Of a DNA stretch of 64,000 bases, positions 1 through 8,046 are shown piece after piece; position 1 is the first letter of the stretch, and each line of letters begins with the position of its first letter. Origin of the DNA: Sulfuriroseicoccus oceanibius (lineage in GTDB: Bacteria > Verrucomicrobiota > Verrucomicrobiia > Verrucomicrobiales > SLCJ01); contig NZ_CP066776.1 of assembly GCF_010681825.2 (NCBI RefSeq), positions 1,054,001 to 1,118,000 on the forward strand, in the 5' to 3' direction. The position numbers were made by a program, and so were the translations under genes. The notes below the pieces were generated by a model that was given only the letters and a program-made list of their open reading frames with translations, had not been told where the DNA came from and did not search any database.

Positions 1-1
1 G

Positions 2-1597
2 GTGGTACACATTGGTACCGACGAATACTATGGCTCGGCGGAAGATTACCGTGCCTTTGCCGATGCCCTGCTCAAGCATGTGAAGTCGCGTGGGTTCACA
101 CCTCGCCTCTGGGGCAGCTTGCGCGCCAAGCCGGGCAAGACGCCGATCATCAGCGAAGGGGTGCAGATGCACATCTGGTCGCTCTACTGGGCGTCGCCGA
201 TCGATGCGTTGAACCAAGGGTTCGACGTCATCAACATTCTCGATGGTACGTCGTACATCGTGCCGAACGGGACCGGTAATGTCGGTGGCTATGGCGACTA
301 TTTGAACCTCGCCAACCTTTATGCTCCAAGCTGGCAGCCGCACATCATGGGCAACGAGAAGGTGATCCCAGGTCACCCTAAGATGCTTGGTGCGCAGTGG
401 GCGCTGTGGAATGACAACTCGTTCCGCCGTGATACCGGGTTGATCGATTACGATTTGTTCGACCGCATCCAGCAGTCGTGCTCGGTGATGGCGGAGAAGA
501 CGTGGTCGACCGGTAGCGATCGCTCGTTTGATGAGTTCACGCAGTTGGTGAAGCGGGTCGGCGATGCTCCGGCAACGAATCCGCGATACAATGTGGCGAC
601 CAAGAAGCCGCTCGCGCTCGATCTGTCCGCAAAAGATGGCCAGCTAGTCGATGGATCGGGCAATGGTTACAATGCCGTGGCTGCGGAGAATGTCGGGTTT
701 GTCGATGGCGACGGCGGCCAAGTGGTCGAGTTGCGCGGTGGGCGTAGTTTTGTAAAGAACGCGGTGGAGAACATCGCGCCGAATTACGTGGCCGAGTTCC
801 GCGTCAAGCGGACGTCGGACTCGCAGGCTCCGCAGGTTTTGTTCTCTTCGTTTACTGGTGCGTTTTACGCAGTGCAGAAGGAAACCGGGAAGGTTGGAAT
901 CACCCGCGACACGTGGGATTACTCGTTCGATTACACATTGCCAGTGGGCGAGTGGGTCACGCTGAAGTTGGTGGCATCCGGTCGTTCGCTGACGTTGTTT
1001 GCCAATGGTGAGGAGATCGGTGCTCCGGTGCGTCACCAGTTTCCAGAGTCGCACAAGTACAATAGCTTCATCTTCCCGGTCGAATACCTCGGCGCGGAGG
1101 AGGACGCGTTTGTCGGCCAGGTGCGTGACGTGAAAGTGACGGTCGAGATTCCAGCTAACATGGATCTTGCGATTCCATCCGGGGATCTTCAAGCGAAGGC
1201 GAGCAGCGAACATGGCGTTGGTGCCGATGGTGATATCACCAAGGTGCTCGATGGCAAGGCGTCGACCTATTGGCACAGCAAATACAGCCCGAAGGATGAG
1301 CTGCCATTTGAGATCAGCCTCAAGCTGCGCAATCCACAGACAGTCGATATGGTGAGCTTCCTGCCACGTCAGGACCATGCCAACGGAGCGATTCAAGGCG
1401 CCGATCTCTTTGCTCGTAATGGCGACGGCGATTGGGAGAAGGTCGCAACCTATTCCGGTGCCGGAACCAGCCGCGACCGTCAGGTCGTTTCGTTCCCCGC
1501 CCGTGAAGTGAGTGATCTCAAGCTGGTCATCACCAACGCCGTTCAGGGCTTCGGCACCATGGCCGAGTTGAATGTCCACCGCGCCGCCGGCGAATAG
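2..1597 (+). CDS. GH20 beta-N-acetylhexosaminidase, C-terminal part (5' end outside window)
   Basis: The reading frame is already open at the window edge, so the N-terminal part is missing. The first residues carry the GH20 signature H-x-G-x-D-E (HIGTDE), whose Asp and Glu are the substrate-assisted catalytic pair, so the enzyme should release terminal N-acetylhexosamines from glycans. The remaining GH20 barrel runs to about residue 175. A LamG/concanavalin-like module follows (about 205-375), then an F5/8 type C (discoidin-like) carbohydrate-binding module (about 395-528) ending at the stop. Such multi-module enzymes are normally exported, but the signal peptide would lie outside the window. 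A strong terminator follows directly. The family call is firm; the exact substrate (chitobiose, mucin or lacto-N-biose type) is open. Confidence 0.88.
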   Translation: MVHIGTDEYYGSAEDYRAFADALLKHVKSRGFTPRLWGSLRAKPGKTPIISEGVQMHIWSLYWASPIDALNQGFDVINILDGTSYIVPNGTGNVGGYGDYLNLANLYAPSWQPHIMGNEKVIPGHPKMLGAQWALWNDNSFRRDTGLIDYDLFDRIQQSCSVMAEKTWSTGSDRSFDEFTQLVKRVGDAPATNPRYNVATKKPLALDLSAKDGQLVDGSGNGYNAVAAENVGFVDGDGGQVVELRGGRSFVKNAVENIAPNYVAEFRVKRTSDSQAPQVLFSSFTGAFYAVQKETGKVGITRDTWDYSFDYTLPVGEWVTLKLVASGRSLTLFANGEEIGAPVRHQFPESHKYNSFIFPVEYLGAEEDAFVGQVRDVKVTVEIPANMDLAIPSGDLQAKASSEHGVGADGDITKVLDGKASTYWHSKYSPKDELPFEISLKLRNPQTVDMVSFLPRQDHANGAIQGADLFARNGDGDWEKVATYSGAGTSRDRQVVSFPAREVSDLKLVITNAVQGFGTMAELNVHRAAGE

Positions 1598-1623
1598 CAA
1601 GTTCGCTGAAGTTTGAATCCGAA

Positions 1624-1656
1624 GAACGCGCCTCTAACCGGGCGCGTTCTTTTTTT
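1624..1656 (+). terminator. Rho-independent terminator after the GH20 gene
   Basis: A 9-bp perfect stem (GAACGCGCC / GGCGCGTTC) with an 8-nt loop is followed by a run of seven T residues, 26 bases after the GH20 stop codon. Confidence 0.9.
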
Positions 1657-1804
1657 GAGTGACGGTGTCCCCAGCGTCGGGGGGCACCGTGGGACGACAT
1701 ATGAGGGTAGGGGACTGTGGAGAGTGGTCGCTGCGCTCCTTGTGTTGGAGTCGACGGGGACGTCGAGCCTCCAATTGAAATCGCGCCGCTGTGGTGGGCG
1801 GGTA

Positions 1805-2752
1805 TTACCGCACACCCGCCACGGGGCGGACTTGGTAGCGTTGCAGGCCGGCGACGGCGAGCAGGACGAGGATGCCGCCGCCGATGATGCCGGCGCCCGG
1901 GGATTCTCCTGGGATGAAGAGCGTGGAGAGTGTCACGCCTGAGACGGGGATGAAGAAGCGGTAGGCGGCGAGGAGGTTGACCGGGAATTTGGTGGTGAGC
2001 CAGTTCCACACCGAGAAGGCGGTGGCGGAGACGAAGGCCATGTAGAGGGTGACCACGATCATGCCGGGATGGGTGAAGAGCTCAGGGATATGGTGCCACG
2101 CCGGAGCGGCGCATAGCAGCAAGGCGACGCCGCCCCCGAACAGGGAAAGACCGGTGGCGGTGCGCATGGGAAGGTGCGCTTTCAAGGACTGGACGACGAT
2201 GAGTGCGAGCGATCCGCAGAACGAAGCTCCGAGAAAGAGCGCGGCGCCGAGGACTGGGTTGCCGGCTTCGGCCCCGGGAGCGGCGACGGCCCAAACAACA
2301 CCGGCCGCACCGAGTACGAGCATCAACCACTGGATCGGGCGGGGCCAGGGCGAGTGAAGCAGTAGTGGCGCGAGGATGACCCAGAAGAAGTTGCCGCTGA
2401 CGGTGAGCATGGCGCCCAGGGTGCCGCTGGCGACGGTCATGGACGTGTAGAAGAGCAGATACTGGAGGAAGGTTTGGAGGAGACCAAAGGCAATCAGCGG
2501 CTTGAGGGGCGCGCGTTTGGCGGCGGTCCAGGCACCGGGCGTGATGGCGAGCAAAGCCCCGCCTCCGATGGTGAAGCGGATGCCCGCCAGCAAGAGGCAA
2601 ACCCACAGTGTGGTCTCGACGTTGAGTTGGTCGGATGCCGTACGGTAGAGGTATTTGACGCCGGGGAACGCGCTGCCCCACATGACTGCACAGAAGATGG
2701 CACAAACCGGGAGAACCCAGGCGGGTGGGGTGGGGCGTGTGTCGTGGGTCAT
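1805..2752 (-). CDS. EamA/DMT-family transporter
   Basis: A 315-residue protein with about ten hydrophobic helices in two repeated halves, the fold of the drug/metabolite transporter superfamily (EamA domain twice). Typical motifs are visible: WGSAFPGVKY in helix 1, and a second-half stretch with SATAFSVWNW followed by YRFFIPVSG near the last helices. It sits in the inner membrane and probably exports a small metabolite or amino acid; the substrate cannot be told from sequence. It stands alone, convergent with the GH20 gene. Start ATG at 2752; no better upstream start is seen. Confidence 0.85.
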   Translation of the reverse strand: MTHDTRPTPPAWVLPVCAIFCAVMWGSAFPGVKYLYRTASDQLNVETTLWVCLLLAGIRFTIGGGALLAITPGAWTAAKRAPLKPLIAFGLLQTFLQYLLFYTSMTVASGTLGAMLTVSGNFFWVILAPLLLHSPWPRPIQWLMLVLGAAGVVWAVAAPGAEAGNPVLGAALFLGASFCGSLALIVVQSLKAHLPMRTATGLSLFGGGVALLLCAAPAWHHIPELFTHPGMIVVTLYMAFVSATAFSVWNWLTTKFPVNLLAAYRFFIPVSGVTLSTLFIPGESPGAGIIGGGILVLLAVAGLQRYQVRPVAGVR

Positions 2753-2875
2753 CGGCTGCCGGTTGTTTGGAAGAGAGTGGCCAAAGGGGCGCCGTTTGGT
2801 GGCGCACCTCGAGGGGTTATCCTAGCGCAGGATGTGGAATCGGCAGCTGATTATGGTGTGGCGTTGCGGGTCGAC

Positions 2876-3006
2876 GGCCTGCGGGTGGGCGCTGCGCGTT
2901 GGTGGAATCGAAGGCTTGGCCGGATTGGGGGGCGGCGATTAACCCAGGGTGAGGTCGACTGAGGCTCCCTTCAACCTGGGCTGATTTGTGTTTCCCCTGC
3001 AGGGAA
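2876..3006 (+). repeat. Dispersed intergenic repeat, family A, copy 1
   Basis: About 130 bases homologous to copies at 6116, 9103, 9316 and 52076 in the same orientation and at 3075 in reverse. Shared landmarks in order are: a GGCCTGCGGGTGGG-like start, a GGCTTGGCCGG segment, an AACCCAGGGTG / ACCTGGGCTG imperfect inverted pair, and a pyrimidine-rich tail ending in CAGGGA. No gene is credible between 2753 and 3347; this copy and the next fill most of it. Confidence 0.75.
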
Positions 3007-3074
3007 TAACAAATGCGGCGTGGCGGTGTATGGGTGCGAGGGAACGAGCAGCCCTCCCTAACGGGTGTCGTCAG

Positions 3075-3209
3075 TTCCTCGCTGCAAGCGAGTCTCATAA
3101 CAGCCTGGGGTCAGCGAGCCTCAGGCGAGCGCCACCCCAGGGGAAATGGTTGGATCCATCCGGCCGAGCCTATGACGTGACCAGGGAGCCAAACGATCCC
3201 GATGGCCGC
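3075..3209 (-). repeat. Dispersed intergenic repeat, family A, copy 2 (inverted)
   Basis: Read on the minus strand this matches the copy at 6116 best: both start GCGGCCATCGGGA and share a GAGGCTCG(C/T)TGACCCCAGGCTGTTATGA segment split over several shorter identical blocks, ending in GCAGCGAGG-like sequence. With copy 1 it forms an inverted pair inside one intergenic region. Short ORFs across it only reflect the repeat. Confidence 0.72.
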
Positions 3210-3347
3210 AGGAGAACACGGAGATGCACCAGAATTTAGTGCCATTCCGCTCCGGTCATATCTTGATCTCGATCGTGATCGGAGCGGAGTGATTTGGGGC
3301 AATCTCCATCGCTATCGTCCGGGAGGAAGAGTGTCGGCGCCTCACTG

Positions 3348-4343
3348 CTAGGCGGCGGGTTCCTGGCGGCTCGATGGCAAAATGCGTGCCACCGGGCGGC
3401 TGAGGAGGTAGGGGATGCCGACGAAGAAGATCAACAACAGGATGATGTTGTAGGTGAAGGTGAGGCCCATCGCCAACGAGATCACCCAGTGGAAGGCGAT
3501 GAGGGCGATGCCGTAGATCGAGGCGATTCTGCGGCTGAGCAGTGCGAGGAAGCAGAAGGCTTCGAGCAGCATACCGCTGGCGAGCATGGCGCGGCCGATG
3601 TTCGGGTAGTCGACGAAGAACTTCTGGGTGATGACGCGGAAGCGCTCGAGGCCCTCGGGTGTGGGGTCGGTCTGGCCTTCTCCGTTGACGGTGTTGTAGT
3701 AATCTGCCAGGTCGTTTTTGACTAGCTGGATGGGGAAGTTGGCGGACTCCTTCACCCATTTGCCATCGGAGAGGACCATTTTGGAAACCACGCTGACCAT
3801 GTAGGCGGCGCAGAATGTCTGGATCGAGAAGTAGACGGCGAGGGTGGCCCAGCGTTTGGTGGCGGAGACGCGGACGGAGCGGTCCGGGTCGTTGTCGGTG
3901 GCTGGTTTTCCGCGCATGCGGCGGATGATGCCGACGTAGAGCCAAACGGTTTGGACCAAGAGAATCAGCGCGACAGGTTGGGAGTGGTGTGAGACTTCCT
4001 CGGCCTGGGAGTTGGTCAACGTGCCGCTTGCGATCATGAGGAAGGTCATGACGGGCAGAGCCAGCCAGAGCCAGCGGTTGAGAACGTAGAGTGCCAGTGC
4101 GCTGCCGAGCGTCCATTTGCAGACACTCATCGCGGTCGGGTCGTTGAGCCAGGTGAAGTCCGCGCCGAGGCGGGCGAGGCCGTTCGGTGTGGGTTGGGCG
4201 GGGAAGAGCGTCATCGGGAAGATCATCCAGACGACAATTGCCAAGCCGAGACGGATGAAGAACCACTCGGCCGCATCCACCTCGAAGGGGGCGAGCTTTG
4301 CCTTCCACTTGGTGAGGAACTGGACAAATCGGTTAGTTTCCAT
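3348..4343 (-). CDS. Polytopic membrane protein, HTTM/DoxX-like
   Basis: A 331-residue integral membrane protein with about seven hydrophobic segments. The layout recalls HTTM (horizontally transferred transmembrane) or DoxX-like proteins: an N-terminal W-F-F-I-R-L-G segment leading into the first helix, and C-terminal paired helices ending with a short basic tail. The start is set at the ATG at 4343 because the frame upstream is in antisense shadow of the partner gene. It overlaps that gene by 11 bases, which suggests translational coupling and a joint function. No catalytic residues could be named, so the role is unknown; inner-membrane location is the only firm prediction. Confidence 0.65.
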   Translation of the reverse strand: METNRFVQFLTKWKAKLAPFEVDAAEWFFIRLGLAIVVWMIFPMTLFPAQPTPNGLARLGADFTWLNDPTAMSVCKWTLGSALALYVLNRWLWLALPVMTFLMIASGTLTNSQAEEVSHHSQPVALILLVQTVWLYVGIIRRMRGKPATDNDPDRSVRVSATKRWATLAVYFSIQTFCAAYMVSVVSKMVLSDGKWVKESANFPIQLVKNDLADYYNTVNGEGQTDPTPEGLERFRVITQKFFVDYPNIGRAMLASGMLLEAFCFLALLSRRIASIYGIALIAFHWVISLAMGLTFTYNIILLLIFFVGIPYLLSRPVARILPSSRQEPAA

Positions 4344-4878
4344 GGGTGTCGATCTTGAGGCTGGAGATGAATTCGGGCTTGGATTTGACGATGCGTCCCT
4401 TTTCCCTGGTGATGCCGATTTGATAGAGCTGGAGTTCGGTGACTTCGCGTTGGTGGAGTCGGACCATGGCGGCGTTGCGGCTTTGCATGCTGTTCCAAAG
4501 CCAGGCGAGCGCCTCGTCTCCTGCGGGCTTCTTTTGCTCGGACGTGAGGTCTTGTTTGCGAGGGGTGGGTTTTCCGTCGACTTTGAGGCTCTCTCGTACG
4601 TCGTTGATAGACCCGTTGAATTGTTTTTTGAGTCTGGCGGTGCGGGTGCCGGCGCTGACGTGTTCGAGTGGCAGCGGGTCGCCATCCTGATCGGCTACGA
4701 AGACGACGTAGTCGTAGCTGGTGAAGTTTGAGTACATCGGGAAGTGGGAGAATGGGTAGTTCTCCTTGGCGACCCAAAGAAGCGCGATCAGAACGAGAGT
4801 CAGGCGCAGCGGTAGGGCGGCCCAGATACGGGCGGCGAGAGGCTGGTTGCCGTCGGCGGGTGATGGTGGCTCTGGCAT
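4333..4878 (-). CDS. Membrane-anchored protein of unknown function, partner of the HTTM-like gene
   Basis: A 181-residue protein with one N-terminal transmembrane helix (about residues 17-35) followed by a mostly hydrophilic, probably periplasmic region. A conserved-looking SHFPMYSNF motif directly follows the helix, then YDYVVFVADQDG. ATG at 4878 is chosen over the longer frame because the residues before it are not membrane-like. The gene is the first of a two-gene operon whose second gene encodes the polytopic membrane protein (11-base overlap). I do not recognise a named family; a two-component membrane complex is the likely arrangement (inference). Confidence 0.62.
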   Translation of the reverse strand: MPEPPSPADGNQPLAARIWAALPLRLTLVLIALLWVAKENYPFSHFPMYSNFTSYDYVVFVADQDGDPLPLEHVSAGTRTARLKKQFNGSINDVRESLKVDGKPTPRKQDLTSEQKKPAGDEALAWLWNSMQSRNAAMVRLHQREVTELQLYQIGITREKGRIVKSKPEFISSLKIDTHGN

Positions 4879-4917
4879 AATGGGAGGATAGCGGGGAGTG
4901 GCCGATGTGCAACGCAA

Positions 4918-4945
4918 TCAGGCCCGGCTTGTGGGCCGGGCCTGA
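4918..4945 (-). terminator. Strong hairpin between the 85-residue ORF and the two-gene membrane operon
   Basis: An 11-bp perfect stem, TCAGGCCCGGC / GCCGGGCCTGA, with a 6-nt loop. It lies 38 bases past the stop of the small gene at 4984 on the minus strand and 40 bases before the start of the next gene. The T-tract is weak, so efficiency is uncertain. Confidence 0.6.
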
Positions 4946-4983
4946 TAGGAAAGGTTTCAGATATTGGGTTCGCTGAGTGTGGC

Positions 4984-5229
4984 TTACTTGTTGTCTTTGT
5001 AGACGTAGTAGAGCACGGCCACAGCGGCGGCGAGGATGATGAGGTTGTCCAGGCGTCCGAGGAGTCCGCCTTCTTCGGCTTCTGCAGCGGCGCTTTGATC
5101 GGACGATGCGTCGACGCTGAGTTCGGTGACTTCCTGTTGGGTCATTGGCTGAGCATCGACAGGAGCGGCGATTGCTGGGCTGAGGGCGATCGATGCGGCG
5201 GCGATCGCGGCGAGAGATTTCTTAAGCAT
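4984..5229 (-). CDS. Small exported protein with C-terminal membrane helix
   Basis: An 81-residue protein: signal peptide with basic start (MLKKSLAAIA) and Ala-rich core ending near A-I-A-A-P, a short acidic Ser/Gln/Glu-rich middle, and a C-terminal hydrophobic helix (LDNLIILAAAVAVLYYVY) closed by a charged KDNK tail. ATG at 5229 is used; a TTG four codons upstream is also possible. Family unknown. The arrangement resembles small periplasm-facing inner-membrane proteins. The C39-like lipoprotein gene lies 106 bases upstream on the same strand. Confidence 0.6.
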   Translation of the reverse strand: MLKKSLAAIAAASIALSPAIAAPVDAQPMTQQEVTELSVDASSDQSAAAEAEEGGLLGRLDNLIILAAAVAVLYYVYKDNK

Positions 5230-5334
5230 GGCGGGATTCAAGCGGGGATTGGCGGGAAAGAAAAGCGGAAATTTTCGTCACATGTGGGAAATCGGGGGCA
5301 CTCAATGCGGCGGGACTTGGCAAGTGGAGATTTG

Positions 5335-6069
5335 TCACGGCGCAATGAGGAGCATGGCGAAGGAGCCGCCGCGCCAGAACGTGACAAAGTCGCCACGGTC
5401 GACGCTGACGATGCCGTAGGCGGGGTCCATGACGAGCCAGCGCTGAAGGTCATCGCTGAAGCCGATGACGACGACGAAGTGCTTTTTGAGAACGCCTTGC
5501 CAGCCGCGCAATGGGCTGATTGTGCGGCTGTCCAGAGACTCGACTACTGGCAGTTTTTGGAAGTAGCGGCCGAATGGACACTCCCAGGCGACGATGACCG
5601 GGCGGCCTTTGCCAAGGTGGTCACGGAGTTTGGTGGCGGCGGCTTGGCCTTCTTCGCTGCCGATAACGAAGGCGTGGAACCCGGACTTCGCAGCGTGGTC
5701 GCGCAGCTCGCCCAGGTTGTAGCCGGTTGCTTCCGTAGGGGGGGAGGCTGTGAGGATTTTCTGTTCGCTGGTCGATTTCCCCCAGTAGGACATGACGGCC
5801 GCGAGGGATGCTGCGCCGCAGCTGGTTTGGTTGGATTGTTTTACGGCATCGACCCCGCAGTAGGTGAAGTCCGCGTAGCGGGCGGCGAATGCGTCGCCTT
5901 TTGAGGTGCGGGCGACGCTCGAGCATGAGGTTCCAGCGAAGATCAAGGTGAGAGCGAGAAGCAGTGCAGGAGCGATTCGGCTGAGGCGAATTACCCCCTG
6001 GGCTGGTTTGCATTCCGCTGTCGGTGGAGGGGAGGTGCTCCATGTTAGTGAGCAAATCATGTCGATCAT
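5335..6069 (-). CDS. C39-like cysteine peptidase-fold lipoprotein
   Basis: Carries a Leu-rich export signal with lipobox-like L-I-F-A-G-T-S-C, so it is probably a lipoprotein. The mature part has the papain-like C39 pattern: QTSCGAAS with the candidate nucleophile Cys, followed by a helix with SYWGK, then HFVVVIGFSDD with the catalytic His and MDPAYG with the Asp. C39-type domains cleave double-glycine leader peptides or, in soluble form, peptide substrates. No ABC transporter module is attached or nearby. ATG at 6069 is preferred to the longer frame (to 6123) because the latter runs into repeat family A. The signal peptide lies some 35 residues in, so the true start remains doubtful. Confidence 0.68.
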   Translation of the reverse strand: MIDMICSLTWSTSPPPTAECKPAQGVIRLSRIAPALLLALTLIFAGTSCSSVARTSKGDAFAARYADFTYCGVDAVKQSNQTSCGAASLAAVMSYWGKSTSEQKILTASPPTEATGYNLGELRDHAAKSGFHAFVIGSEEGQAAATKLRDHLGKGRPVIVAWECPFGRYFQKLPVVESLDSRTISPLRGWQGVLKKHFVVVIGFSDDLQRWLVMDPAYGIVSVDRGDFVTFWRGGSFAMLLIAP

Positions 6070-6115
6070 GTGAGTCCTGAATGGCTCTGAATTAAGATGT
6101 CTTTCAGTTTTGGGA

Positions 6116-6250
6116 GCGGCCATCGGGAGGGCGCTGCGCTTTGGCGGAGCCGGACGCTCGGCCGAGGATGGGCGGCGGGGTTGCCCGGGGTGGCACTCGC
6201 CGGAGGCTCGTTGACCCCAGGCTGTTATGAAACTCGTCTTCAGCGAGGGA
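6116..6250 (+). repeat. Dispersed intergenic repeat, family A, copy 3
   Basis: Homologous to the copies at 2876, 9103 and 52076 in the same orientation and closest to the inverted copy at 3075. It lies in the 266-base gap between the C39-like lipoprotein and the next gene. The remaining bases to 6335 show no gene. Confidence 0.72.
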
Positions 6251-6335
6251 TTGGCTAGGCCAGTGCTTAAGTTCGAGCCAATTCAGTGAACCATGTCTTA
6301 AGGAATCTGAAGTCTCATCGCACGGGCGCTGCCTA

Positions 6336-6971
6336 TCATTCCGCCAGGATGATCTCGATACGTTCGCGTTCAATCCGGAGCTCTTCGACCCCTTGAATAA
6401 CGAGTTGGGAATCGCGTCCGCCGCCGAACAACTCACGTCCCAGGTCTTTGCCTTTGATGCCGCCGAGCCAGGCGTTGGGGAGGCTGATGCCATAGACGGT
6501 GACGTCGGCGATTTCGAGGCGAGGTCGGGTGAGGCCATTGTCTAGGTCTTCGAGTTCCACTTCGATCCGAGCGCGGGCCTTGAATTGTTTGCCAGGGAGG
6601 ATGGCGGAGTCTTCAGGGATAGGGACGGCGAGGTAGGCGTTGACGGCATCGGGATCGAGTTCGATGCGCAACGTGTCGCCGAGTTCCGTGTGCTCGTTGA
6701 TCAGTCCATTGATCTCGCGTTCGGTGAAGACCATGTTTTTCGAGCCTTCTTCATAGCGGGACTCTGGTTCCTGCAGGTTGGTGAGTTTTTCCTCAACCAC
6801 CTCGGACTCCTTGGCGCTGAGTTCGACTGGTTTGATCGGGCGCTGTAGCCACCACAGAGTGGCGCTGATGCCGAGAACGAAAACGATGGCCGCGCCGATG
6901 ACAGCGAGGACCGCGTAGAAAAAGCATCCGCGCCGGCGGGGAGCCGCAGGGACAGGTGGTGGTGCACTCAT
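6336..6971 (-). CDS. Single-pass membrane protein of unknown function
   Basis: A 211-residue protein: a short Pro-rich cytoplasmic start, one transmembrane helix (about residues 15-38, FFYAVLAVIGAAIVFVLG), then a soluble periplasmic domain. Features of that domain are SAKESEVVEEKL, a conserved-looking FTEREINGLI element and a C-terminal beta-rich half. FTEREINxLI resembles the start of the lipid-binding-like domain seen in conserved verrucomicrobial membrane proteins, but I cannot name the family. ATG at 6971 is chosen because the upstream frame overlaps the queA leader. It is divergent from queA with 79 bases between starts. Confidence 0.65.
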   Translation of the reverse strand: MSAPPPVPAAPRRRGCFFYAVLAVIGAAIVFVLGISATLWWLQRPIKPVELSAKESEVVEEKLTNLQEPESRYEEGSKNMVFTEREINGLINEHTELGDTLRIELDPDAVNAYLAVPIPEDSAILPGKQFKARARIEVELEDLDNGLTRPRLEIADVTVYGISLPNAWLGGIKGKDLGRELFGGGRDSQLVIQGVEELRIERERIEIILAE

Positions 6972-7050
6972 AAGTGATATCGTCGCCCGAGCGGGCGTTG
7001 GGGTCAACCCGCTTGCGCATTGTCCCGTGTGGCGGCATGTTTCGCCCACT

Positions 7051-8046
7051 ATGGCGGAATCCACCTCACTGCGTACCGACGACTTTGACTACGAGTTGCC
7101 TGAAGAACTGATTGCCTCGCGGCCACCCGAGCGGCGTGAAGAGTCGCGCATGCTGGTGGTGAATCGGGCTAAAGGAACCATCGAGCACCGACGGTTTGCC
7201 GAGTTTCCTTCGTTCATCCGTCAGGACGACTTGTGTGTGTTCAACAACACACAGGTGGTGCCGGCGCGCTTCTTCTCCAACGATGGCAAGATCGAGTTGG
7301 TCTGGCTTGAAGACGTGGCGGAGAACACATGGCGCTGCATGGTGCGTCCGGGCAAGAAGATGAAGGTCGGACGCACGGTCGAGATCGGTGACGCGGTTGG
7401 TACTGTGATCGAGGTGCGCGACAACGGTGACCGCATCGTCCGCTTCGACCGCGAAGTGGATTTGAACCGGGGCGAGCTCGCGCTGCCGCACTACATGGGG
7501 CGCGATAGTGATTCCATCGACAGCGAGCGTTATCAGACTGTTTTTGCCAGCGAGCGCGGGGCCATCGCCGCACCAACGGCCGGGCTGCACTTTACACCTG
7601 AAATCCTGGAGCAAGTGCCACACAAGTTTGTGACACTGCATGTGGGGATCGGGACCTTCCGTCCGGTGAAGGCGGAAAACGTGGTCGACCACAAAATGCA
7701 CGCCGAGTGGTACCACATGGGGGGCGAAACCGCCGAAGCGATCCGCAAGGCGGGCCGCGTGGTGGCGGTAGGGACCACCGTGGTGCGGACGCTGGAGTCG
7801 GTCGCCCGCGACACGCCGCGTGACCAGTTCACCGAAGCTTCGGGTGATACGGATATCTTCATCTACCCGCCGTATCAGTTCGGCGCGGTTGACGCGCTGC
7901 TGACCAACTTCCACCTGCCGAAGTCGACATTGCTGATGCTGGTGAGTGCGTTTGCCGGCAAGGAGTTGATGATGGAAGCGTATCGTCAGGCGGTCGAGGA
8001 ACGCTATCGCTTCTTCAGCTACGGCGACTGCATGTTGATCTTGTGA
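7051..8046 (+). CDS. queA: tRNA preQ1(34) S-adenosylmethionine ribosyltransferase-isomerase
   Basis: QueA transfers and rearranges the ribose of S-adenosylmethionine onto preQ1 at wobble position 34 of tRNAs for Asn, Asp, His and Tyr, making epoxyqueuosine. The 331-residue length is close to the family norm (about 340-360). Hallmarks are FDYELPEELIA at the start, CVFNNTQVVPARF, the AAPTAGLHFTPE segment, HVGIGTFRPVK, and FHLPKSTLLMLVSAF near the end. The ATG at 7051 gives the standard N-terminus; upstream residues do not fit. The last 28 bases overlap, tail to tail, the methyltransferase gene on the other strand. No other queuosine gene is in the window. Confidence 0.96.
   Translation: MAESTSLRTDDFDYELPEELIASRPPERREESRMLVVNRAKGTIEHRRFAEFPSFIRQDDLCVFNNTQVVPARFFSNDGKIELVWLEDVAENTWRCMVRPGKKMKVGRTVEIGDAVGTVIEVRDNGDRIVRFDREVDLNRGELALPHYMGRDSDSIDSERYQTVFASERGAIAAPTAGLHFTPEILEQVPHKFVTLHVGIGTFRPVKAENVVDHKMHAEWYHMGGETAEAIRKAGRVVAVGTTVVRTLESVARDTPRDQFTEASGDTDIFIYPPYQFGAVDALLTNFHLPKSTLLMLVSAFAGKELMMEAYRQAVEERYRFFSYGDCMLIL

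Noticed and set aside
2817-3239. Short ORFs in the gap after the EamA gene, some similar to each other
   Set aside because: The similarity comes from repeat family A read in frame; these are not genes.
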